The notes beneath the pieces are model-generated. The model was given only the letters and a program-made list of their open reading frames with translations, was not told where the DNA came from and ran no database searches. A stretch of DNA of 11,750 nt from assembly GCA_964626735.1 (NCBI GenBank), contig CAZVIJ010000051.1, positions 1-11,750 on the forward strand. Direction: 5' to 3'. The DNA comes from CAZVIJ01 sp964626735. GTDB taxonomy: Bacteria; Patescibacteriota; Dojkabacteria; JAOAGR01. Shown here one piece after another: positions 1 to 5,043 of this stretch (the stretch's first letter is position 1; each line of letters starts with the position of its first letter). The translations under genes were made by a program, and so were the position numbers.

Positions 1-97
1 GCGTAAGATTGAAAATCGACGAGTAAAAGTAGGTGCTGACGGAAGGATGGTACCAGCGGGAATTGTGGAAGTTTATGAGCCTGCTTTCCGAAAATAG
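1..97 (+). CDS. 3' end of an unidentified protein (partial)
   Basis: Only one of the three + strand frames is open from the left edge; its first whole codon is at position 2 and it ends at TAG (95-97) after 31 codons. The visible tail is basic and ends in VYEPAFRK. It is too short to assign to a family. The direction matches the FMN-binding gene that follows after a 119-bp gap, but that gene has its own -10 box, so they need not share a transcript. A chance 31-codon open frame cannot be excluded. Confidence 0.45.
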   Translation, partial: RKIENRRVKVGADGRMVPAGIVEVYEPAFRK

Positions 98-123
98 GGC
101 GTACGCAAGGAGGAGCACAAAAA

Positions 124-170
124 ATCTCGTACCGGGAGTGTCGAGATGAATCTTTTTCCTCGCTTCATCT
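124..170 (+). other. two mutually exclusive short inverted repeats
   Basis: In the 119-bp gap after the partial gene, ATCTCG (124-129) can pair with CGAGAT (142-147), and AGATGAA (144-150) can pair with TTCATCT (164-170). The two stems share bases 144-147, so only one can form. No T-run follows the second stem, so it is not a classical intrinsic terminator. It may be a weak 3' end structure for the upstream gene, or chance. Confidence 0.2.
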
Positions 171-184
171 AGCATTCATTGAAT

Positions 185-201
185 TATACTACACTTAGGA
201 G
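185..201 (+). promoter_or_regulatory. -10 box and AGGAG for the FMN-binding gene
   Basis: TATACT at 185-190 is a good -10 box; the matching -35 region (about 162-168) is poor. Transcription would begin near 197. An AGGAG at 197-201 lies 15 nt before the ATG, further than the usual 5-9 nt, so it may not act as a Shine-Dalgarno site. Confidence 0.4.
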
Positions 202-216
202 TACTACTTAAAAATT

Positions 217-681
217 ATGGAAAGCAGCACAAAATATATCATCGGAGCGGCGGGAGTCGCGGTCGTCGGGCTTGGAGTTGTAGGAGGCGTCCTTCTCACG
301 AAAAACAATACATCTTCTACGAACAAGAATACGGCGGACACGAGCGCCACTACGCAGGGCTCAACGACTACCGGCTCTTCAAAGTCTTATAAGGACGGTG
401 CGTATACTGCAGACGGCACGTATATGACTCCAGAAGGAGAAGAGAAGATAACGGTAACCCTTACCCTGAAAGGTAACGCCATTACCGAGGTAAACACTAC
501 TTCAAACCCGGTACATCATGAAAGTCGACAGTACCAAACGTTCTTCCAGAACAACTATAAGAAGCTGGTAGTCGGCAAGAAAATCGATGAAGTCAATTTG
601 AGCAGGGTCTCTGGCTCTTCGCTTACCCCGATCGGATTCAACGCGGCGCTCAATGCGATAAAGCAGCAGGCGGCAAGTTAA
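217..681 (+). CDS. membrane-anchored FMN-binding-domain protein
   Basis: The 154-residue product has a single hydrophobic N-terminal helix (about residues 7-28), a Ser/Thr/Asn-rich linker (30-57) and a C-terminal domain (58-154) that reads like the FMN_bind fold: a DGTY turn at 67-69, an alternating strand around residues 78-92 and the motif SGSSLT at 132-137. In this family (NqrC, RnfG and small extracytoplasmic flavoproteins) FMN is bound through a phosphoester to the last Ser/Thr of an S/T-G-A-S/T motif, attached by the flavin transferase ApbE. Here that residue would be Ser135, and the usual Ala is Ser134. The protein probably sits outside the membrane and carries electrons. No apbE or other redox partner lies in the window. 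The ATG at 217 is the first plausible start after the -10 box. It converges with the kinase gene, with 29 bp between the stops and no clear terminator. The family call is fairly secure; covalent flavinylation is inferred. Confidence 0.8.
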   Translation: MESSTKYIIGAAGVAVVGLGVVGGVLLTKNNTSSTNKNTADTSATTQGSTTTGSSKSYKDGAYTADGTYMTPEGEEKITVTLTLKGNAITEVNTTSNPVHHESRQYQTFFQNNYKKLVVGKKIDEVNLSRVSGSSLTPIGFNAALNAIKQQAAS

Positions 682-710
682 CGAGAGGATCGTTGAGGGA
701 CCAAACTGAG

Positions 711-1859
711 TTATTCTTCGTGCACGAGGTTAAGCTGTTTGGTTCCTTTCTTTTCTGCCATTCCGGTAATCGGGAACTCCACAAAAAACGTCGTTCCCTT
801 ATTCAACTCAGAATCGAACCGTATGGAACCTCCCGCGCTGTCGACAATCGACTTTACGATGTAAAGCCCCAGGCCATTGCCGTCGACATTCATCTTCATG
901 ACATTTTCCGCCCGGAAAAGCTTCGAGAAAATTTTACTTCGCTGATGCTCAGGTATGCCGTAGCCAGTGTCGCGCACCGACAACAAGAGTTTTTGGTTGG
1001 TCTCATCGTTTTTAACCGTAATATAGATGTTTCCGTCGCTCGGCGTATACTTGATCGCATTCGTGAGCAGGTTTTCGATAATTATTCGAAGCAGGTTCGC
1101 ATCCCCCTTGAATTCCGGAATCACTCCATACTCTTCTATCAGATGGACGCGCTTTGAGTTCGATAGTATCGAAAGCTCTTTGACGATCGAAGAGCATAAA
1201 TGCGGAAGATCGATTTGTTCGGGGTTGATCGCAAAGGTACCCAGATCGATGCGGGAAACGTTTAAGAGGTCGTTTACCAAACTCACAAGCCTCCGGCTCG
1301 CGTTATTCACTTCATTTATCGCTTGCCGCTCTTCGTTGGTGAGGATGCCGTAATCGTCGTTCAGGAGAACTTCGGTGTACCACTTGATTGTCGTCAACGG
1401 GGTTTTCAGCTGATGCGAGGCGAGCGAGACGAACTCGGTCTTGGCCTGGTCTACTTCTTTTTCTTTGGTTATGTCGCGACAAACTGAGACGACGCCGATA
1501 ATTTCGCCGTCGTGTTCGATTGGCGCGGCGGTTACCTCGGACGGGAAGACTGATCCGTCTTTCCTGCGGAAGAAATACTTGTTCGATGTGCAGGTTGCTC
1601 CGCTTTGCAGCGCGATGTTGTAGGGGCGTAACGCAGGAGGGATCGGTTGCAGGTGTTCGTCGAGCATTTCGTATGCCTCATTCGCCGGCTTTCCGAGCAT
1701 CTCGGCCTTGTCGATTTGGAGATATTTTTCGAAGGTGCTGTTGACGATGAGGACAGTACCATCTTGTCCGATAACAACCAGCCCTTCGCCGATTGCCATG
1801 AGAATCGCTTCTAGCTGCGCTTTATCGTGGCCGATGCCTTTCTTATTGTCTTGCCCCAT
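711..1859 (-). CDS. soluble PAS-domain sensor histidine kinase
   Basis: A 382-residue kinase that would autophosphorylate on His and pass the phosphate to a response regulator. It has a PAS domain at about 10-130 with the usual end DITKEKE, then a HisKA dimerisation domain whose H box is SHQLKTPL (phospho-His149). The HATPase_c domain has its N box around NLLTNAIKYT (262-272), a G1 box DTGYGIP (297-303) and a G2 box GNGLGLYIV (327-335). All catalytic boxes look intact. There is no transmembrane segment or signal peptide, so it should be cytoplasmic and sense an internal cue, perhaps redox or a small ligand through PAS; no cofactor residue is obvious. The start ATG lies within the end of the upstream regulator gene, overlapping it by 17 bp, which implies translational coupling. 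It is the last gene of a three-gene operon with two CheY-like regulators, its likely partners. Confidence 0.93.
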   Translation of the reverse strand: MGQDNKKGIGHDKAQLEAILMAIGEGLVVIGQDGTVLIVNSTFEKYLQIDKAEMLGKPANEAYEMLDEHLQPIPPALRPYNIALQSGATCTSNKYFFRRKDGSVFPSEVTAAPIEHDGEIIGVVSVCRDITKEKEVDQAKTEFVSLASHQLKTPLTTIKWYTEVLLNDDYGILTNEERQAINEVNNASRRLVSLVNDLLNVSRIDLGTFAINPEQIDLPHLCSSIVKELSILSNSKRVHLIEEYGVIPEFKGDANLLRIIIENLLTNAIKYTPSDGNIYITVKNDETNQKLLLSVRDTGYGIPEHQRSKIFSKLFRAENVMKMNVDGNGLGLYIVKSIVDSAGGSIRFDSELNKGTTFFVEFPITGMAEKKGTKQLNLVHEE

Positions 1860-2235
1860 TGTTTTTGATTTCCCTGATTATCTCCGCGACGATGGTACTG
1901 ATGTGGGTCTCCGACTTGGCGAAGTATCGCTTCACTCCGTAACCGATAACCTTTTCGACATCCTCGGGTTGGGAGAGGTTGGACATGACGAAAACGGTAG
2001 TACCTACGTTGCCTTTCTTAAGCTCTTTGAGAACGGAGAAACCGTCCTTCTTTGGCATGACGAGATCGAGGATGATGAGATCGAATGTACCCGTATTGAT
2101 GAGATCCATCGCTTCAGCTCCATCGGTTGCTATGCGCGTCTCGAAGCCTTCGTGCTTGAGCTTAAGGTCGAGTACGTTGGCGATTGCATTCTCGTCTTCG
2201 ACGATCAAAATTTTTTTTCCTTTTCCTGGTTGCAT
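1843..2235 (-). CDS. single-domain CheY-like response regulator (operon second copy)
   Basis: This 130-residue protein is one receiver (REC) domain and nothing else. The acidic pair is Glu13-Asp14 (IVEDE), the phosphoacceptor is Asp57 (ILDLVMP), the switch Ser is Ser85 (VMSNL) and the conserved Lys is Lys107 (YFAKS), so it should be phosphorylatable. With no DNA-binding or enzymatic output, it must act by protein contact or as a phosphate relay or sink. It starts 2 bp after the stop of the preceding regulator and overlaps the kinase downstream by 17 bp. It resembles the preceding regulator along its length, sharing for instance MSNL followed by PED, which points to tandem duplication. No Shine-Dalgarno sequence precedes the ATG. 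A basic tail (NNGARQ) extends past the fold. Confidence 0.92.
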   Translation of the reverse strand: MQPGKGKKILIVEDENAIANVLDLKLKHEGFETRIATDGAEAMDLINTGTFDLIILDLVMPKKDGFSVLKELKKGNVGTTVFVMSNLSQPEDVEKVIGYGVKRYFAKSETHISTIVAEIIREIKNNGARQ

Positions 2236-2237
2236 GG

Positions 2238-2609
2238 TTAGGTTGTAAAAGTTGCGTTAATGGTGGAAACGATCGTCTTTACGTCGGTATCCGATTTCAC
2301 GAAGTATTCTTTTGCCCCAAGCTTCTTGACTTTCGCGATATCCTCAGGCATGCCGAGGTTAGACATGGCGAATATCGTATGTACCCGGCCGGGACTCATT
2401 TCCTGAAGCACTGTGAAACCGTCTTTCATGGGCATGATCATATCGATGAGCATTAGGTCGAATGTCTCTTCGCCCAGTGCTTTAAGCGCTTCGACTCCGT
2501 CATTGGCTACCCGAGTGAGGTAGCCTGCTTTCTTAAGCTTGAGTTCCAGCACTTTAGCCATCGGAATCTCATCTTCGACGATAAGGATTTTTTTCGGAGT
2601 CTCGTCCAT
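2238..2609 (-). CDS. single-domain CheY-like response regulator (operon first copy)
   Basis: A 123-residue stand-alone receiver domain, first gene of the signalling operon. Visible features are the acidic residues Glu12-Asp13 (IVEDE), phosphoacceptor Asp56 (LIDMIMP), switch Ser83 (AMSNL) and Lys105 (YFVKS). It has no output domain. It is close in sequence to the next regulator, and both lie upstream of one kinase, so the kinase may phosphorylate both; a second possibility is a relay or sink arrangement like paired CheY proteins. The ATG at 2609 is favoured because a -10-like box ends 14 nt upstream, leaving a leader of only a few nucleotides and no Shine-Dalgarno site. Confidence 0.92.
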   Translation of the reverse strand: MDETPKKILIVEDEIPMAKVLELKLKKAGYLTRVANDGVEALKALGEETFDLMLIDMIMPMKDGFTVLQEMSPGRVHTIFAMSNLGMPEDIAKVKKLGAKEYFVKSDTDVKTIVSTINATFTT

Positions 2610-2621
2610 CGGATTAACTCA

Positions 2622-2651
2622 ATACTATACTTTACCCATATTGCTTGCAAT
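2622..2651 (-). promoter_or_regulatory. probable promoter of the regulator-kinase operon, with a 12-bp inverted repeat
   Basis: Read on the minus strand, TTGCAA (2650-2645) is a -35-like element followed by overlapping -10-like boxes TAGTAT (2627-2622, 17-bp spacer) and TATAGT (2629-2624, 15-bp spacer). The inverted repeat ATTGC-TT-GCAAT (2640-2651) covers the -35 position and could be an operator; the perfect palindrome ATGTACAT (2650-2657) abuts it. Function is inferred only from position. Confidence 0.4.
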
Positions 2652-2708
2652 GTACATGGCATACCTCCGCAAGTAAGCGTTATATACTGAAATCTTGGGA
2701 TAATTTCC

Positions 2709-2714
2709 TATAAT
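2709..2714 (+). promoter_or_regulatory. consensus -10 box directly before a start codon (probable leaderless gene)
   Basis: TATAAT at 2709-2714 lies 5 nt before the ATG at 2720. Transcription normally starts about 7 nt after the -10 box, so the mRNA would begin at or next to the start codon. No Shine-Dalgarno sequence is present. The -35 region is weak (CTGAAA at 2687-2692, 16-bp spacer). Confidence 0.5.
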
Positions 2715-2719
2715 CCGTC

Positions 2720-3148
2720 ATGAAACTTTTGACCGACAAACCCGTCCTGATCGTTGACGATAATATTAGTTTCCTCGATTCATACGCAAACTATCTAGAT
2801 GTTTTCTGTGGGCTCAAGACCAGGCTTGTGGCTTCGCTTGCACAAATGAGGATTTTCCCTGGAGGCTGCCACCAGATTGTCCGCGAGCATGCGGCGGCTA
2901 TATTGGATTGGAGTATCTTTGAACCGATTGGCGGACCGATTCCGTTCATCGAAAATCTTCGGCAGGCAGATCGGCATTTCCCGGTCGTCATTTCTACGAT
3001 CTATACATTTGGGGCGTTCGACAATTCGCCTCTAGGCCAACTCAAATCGCTTCCGGACGGCGTGCGCTTAATCGGCAAGCACGAGATCGTGGATAAGCTG
3101 GTGCCCACCCTCTACGAGTTACTGGGTCAAGATTTTGTTGAGGTATGA
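2720..3148 (+). CDS. divergent receiver-domain (REC-like) protein
   Basis: The 142-residue product begins like a receiver domain (VLIVDDN, Asp13-Asp14). It keeps an Asp at the phosphoacceptor position (Asp63, in AAILDWSIF), Ser/Thr near the switch position (Ser92-Thr93, VVISTIY) and a Lys near the end (Lys120, LIGKHE). The sequence between these marks departs from the two neighbouring CheY-like proteins, including GGPIPFIEN after Asp63 where they have MPKKDGF or MPMKDGF. It is therefore a remote or specialised receiver and may be a pseudo-receiver. It is transcribed divergently from the regulator-kinase operon across a 110-bp gap and may work with that kinase. Its 3' end overlaps the convergent DHH gene by 30 bp. 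No output domain is present. Confidence 0.75.
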   Translation: MKLLTDKPVLIVDDNISFLDSYANYLDVFCGLKTRLVASLAQMRIFPGGCHQIVREHAAAILDWSIFEPIGGPIPFIENLRQADRHFPVVISTIYTFGAFDNSPLGQLKSLPDGVRLIGKHEIVDKLVPTLYELLGQDFVEV

Positions 3149-4138
3149 AGTTAGCTCTTCGATAAAAAAATCGACGTGCATATCAACGACTGCACCAGCC
3201 GATTGCGGATGCCCGCCTCCTCCGAAATGCGACGCGATCTTTCCCAAGTTTACCTTGTTGCCGTTATTGTGAAGCCTAAAGGCAACGGACGACTTGTTGT
3301 CGTTGATATCTCGGACGACGAACGAAAAATCCACTTCGTTTATGATCCGCATCAAGGCACGGTTCATGAAATTCGAAGCCTCATTGATGATGAGGATATG
3401 TTCGCCCTCTAGGAGATCCTCGCGTTTGACAACAAGGTACGCATATCTTTTTTTCGCGTTCACGACTACGTTCGGTAGGAGTCGTTGGATTATTTTGAAA
3501 GCGGAAAGGCTGAGCGTTTCCCTAAACTTCAAGGCGATCGGGGCCGTGTCGATGCCGTACTGCATGAGAAAGGCTCCGCGTTCGAACGTATCCTTATCGA
3601 CATGCGCGTAGGCGAAATAGTCGGTATCCGAAACGATGCCGGCGTACAACAAGGTTGCGATCGTGTCATCGAAAAGATCGCGCTCTTTTTGAACCTTTAG
3701 GTCTATGAACAGGTCGGTAATGATGCCGCAGGTCGACTCCGCCTCTTGGTCCACGATCGCAAGACCGAGCGTTCGGGCGTCAAGCTGATGATGGTCGAGG
3801 AATACGAACTTGGCGTGGTTCGCGAACGATACGCTTTTATTGTTGATGGCCCTGCTTAAGTCGCTCGAATCGATTGTGATGATCAAATCGAACCCGAGCA
3901 GATTTTCACGGTCGAGATCGGTAATCGTAATCGGGCAAAGGTCGGTGAGGAAGTGAAGGTAATCGGGAATCTGGTATGCCGAGTATGATGTCGCCGTTTT
4001 CCCGAACTTATTGAGCAGCAGATTGAGGGCGCAGGAACCGCCAATACTGTCCCCGTCTGCTTTGGAGTTGAGGATAAGAATATTGCGGGATTTCGAGACG
4101 AGTTCGAAAAATTGTTCGGATTGCTCTGCGGATATCAT
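3119..4138 (-). CDS. DHH/DHHA1 phosphoesterase, NrnA-like
   Basis: A 339-residue enzyme of the DHH/DHHA1 family, whose NrnA/MgpA/GdpP members split short oligoribonucleotides, pAp or cyclic dinucleotides with Mn2+. The metal-binding motifs are complete: ADGDSIGG (Asp28, Asp30), TIDSSD (Asp90), the signature DHH at 115-117 (FLDHHQ) and GIVSDTD (Asp171). The C-terminal DHHA1 domain has the substrate-binding loop GGGGHPQSAG (306-315). There is no membrane or PAS/GGDEF part, so it is a cytoplasmic NrnA-like protein and not GdpP; the exact substrate cannot be read from sequence. The open frame extends further upstream, but the ATG at 4138 is chosen because it forms a TAATG overlap with the stop of the protease gene, implying translational coupling. 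Its end overlaps the convergent receiver gene by 30 bp. Confidence 0.92.
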   Translation of the reverse strand: MISAEQSEQFFELVSKSRNILILNSKADGDSIGGSCALNLLLNKFGKTATSYSAYQIPDYLHFLTDLCPITITDLDRENLLGFDLIITIDSSDLSRAINNKSVSFANHAKFVFLDHHQLDARTLGLAIVDQEAESTCGIITDLFIDLKVQKERDLFDDTIATLLYAGIVSDTDYFAYAHVDKDTFERGAFLMQYGIDTAPIALKFRETLSLSAFKIIQRLLPNVVVNAKKRYAYLVVKREDLLEGEHILIINEASNFMNRALMRIINEVDFSFVVRDINDNKSSVAFRLHNNGNKVNLGKIASHFGGGGHPQSAGAVVDMHVDFFIEELTSYLNKILTQ

Positions 4139-4836
4139 TAGCTGCCGAGGATACGTAAATAAATGTTGGCGAACGGCTGGAGAATCATTCCGAGTATTGA
4201 GAAGCCGAATATGGGTACGATAAGCAGGATTATGATGATAAAGGCGTTCGGTGCTATTTTGTAACGGATAAAATCGTCGACCGCGGGTGAAAGGTAACCC
4301 CATATTTTGCTCCCGTCGAGCGGGGGGATCGGAAGCATGTTGAAAACCATAAGGCTCAAGTTGATGACGCCGATGGTCGGAAGCGTATAGGTGATCGTTG
4401 TCAGCAAGTCTTCTTGGGCAGGCAGTTGCTTGAGCGCAAGGAACAGCATGGCGCAGACTACAGCCTGCAGGAAATTAGATACCGGTCCTGCAAGGGAAAC
4501 ATACATCATCCCCTGAACCGGGTTTTTGAAATTGTTCGGATTAACGGGAACCGGTTTGCCGTAACCGAACGAGGTGAGGAGAATTAACGCGAAGCCGTAG
4601 ATGTCGAAATGAGCGAACGGATTCAAGGTAATGCGCCCCGAATACTTTGCGGTATCGTCGCCCAAAAGATGTGCGGACCACGCATGCGCGAATTCGTGGA
4701 TAACGATCGCAAGGATAAGTCCGAAAAAAGCGATGAAGTAGAACGCGAAGCTGAGCGAAGGGGCAGGAACGAATCCGTTCCTAACTTCTACGAAAAACGT
4801 GGCATCGCTGGGTAGTGATAATAACTGCCAGAACAT
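4138..4836 (-). CDS. site-2 protease family (M50) intramembrane metalloprotease
   Basis: A 232-residue integral membrane zinc protease. The first core helix carries HEFAH (47-51), the HExxH zinc and catalytic site. GRITLNP (67-73) and AGPVSN (116-121) are family marks, and LPIPPLDG (168-175) holds the third zinc ligand Asp174. Hydrophobic stretches at about 30-52, 79-90, 112-135, 148-166 and 195-220 match the short, PDZ-less M50 group. Such proteins cut transmembrane segments of regulatory proteins or remnant signal peptides; the substrate here is unknown. A TATAAT box, preceded by TG as an extended -10 element, ends 7 nt before the ATG, so it can be transcribed separately even though it sits 8 bp after the exported-peptide gene. 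It overlaps the DHH gene by one base (TAATG). Confidence 0.92.
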   Translation of the reverse strand: MFWQLLSLPSDATFFVEVRNGFVPAPSLSFAFYFIAFFGLILAIVIHEFAHAWSAHLLGDDTAKYSGRITLNPFAHFDIYGFALILLTSFGYGKPVPVNPNNFKNPVQGMMYVSLAGPVSNFLQAVVCAMLFLALKQLPAQEDLLTTITYTLPTIGVINLSLMVFNMLPIPPLDGSKIWGYLSPAVDDFIRYKIAPNAFIIIILLIVPIFGFSILGMILQPFANIYLRILGS

Positions 4837-4843
4837 TATTAGG

Positions 4844-4852
4844 ATTATATCA
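4844..4852 (-). promoter_or_regulatory. extended -10 promoter of the M50 gene (probable leaderless start)
   Basis: On the minus strand the bases 4852-4844 read TGATATAAT, an extended -10 element (TGnTATAAT). Exactly 7 nt separate it from the ATG at 4836, so transcription should begin at the start codon. It overlaps the stop codon of the upstream 54-codon gene. No -35 match is needed for an extended -10 promoter and none is seen. Confidence 0.5.
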
Positions 4853-5009
4853 ATCCCACCGTATTTTCGTAGACAGCGTGATCATGAAGGCTTGAACCCT
4901 GATCTTGAGCTTTGGCTTTCGGAGTGAGCACGAGAGCTCCCGCAGCAACGAGCGTCAAGGCAAGGATACCGATTACAAGCCGCCTGGTTTTTTTCAAAAT
5001 GGCCGACAT
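4845..5009 (-). CDS. 54-residue exported peptide, unrecognised
   Basis: A short open frame from ATG (5009-5007) to TAA (4847-4845) encodes 54 residues with a textbook secretory signal: a basic start (LKKTRR, 5-10), a hydrophobic core (about 11-29) and an AKA cleavage site (32-34). Cleavage would leave a 20-residue, His/Asp/Glu-containing peptide that begins QDQGSS and ends NTVGLI. It starts 34 bp after the stop of the giant surface-protein gene, on the same strand, and its stop overlaps the -10 box of the M50 protease gene. It could be a secreted peptide, a signal peptide precursor or, if uncleaved, a one-helix membrane protein. I do not recognise a family. The ordered n-, h- and c-regions in a snug intergenic slot make a chance frame unlikely, but it has no clear ribosome-binding site. 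Confidence 0.6.
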   Translation of the reverse strand: MSAILKKTRRLVIGILALTLVAAGALVLTPKAKAQDQGSSLHDHAVYENTVGLI

Positions 5010-5043
5010 CGTTGTACTGATAAAAATTAACCCTTTGCCGATG

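Noticed and set aside
2211..2218. An eight-base homopolymer near the start of the second regulator gene, considered as a phase-variation or frameshift site
   Set aside because: It is explained by Lys-Lys-Ile codons at the normal start of a receiver domain, and the first regulator has a similar run; the frame is intact.
1708..2241. A 177-codon + strand frame spanning the kinase start and the second regulator
   Set aside because: Both minus-strand genes have intact catalytic motifs in this stretch, so the + frame is a shadow.
3158..3174. TCGAT-A-run-ATCGA inverted repeat just after the receiver gene, considered as a terminator
   Set aside because: The stem is only about 5 bp and AT-rich, has no following T-run, and lies inside the DHH coding region.
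4139..4303. A 55-residue N-terminal extension of the DHH protein
   Set aside because: It lies wholly inside the protease gene, has no family similarity, and the TAATG overlap gives a start that matches the usual domain boundary.
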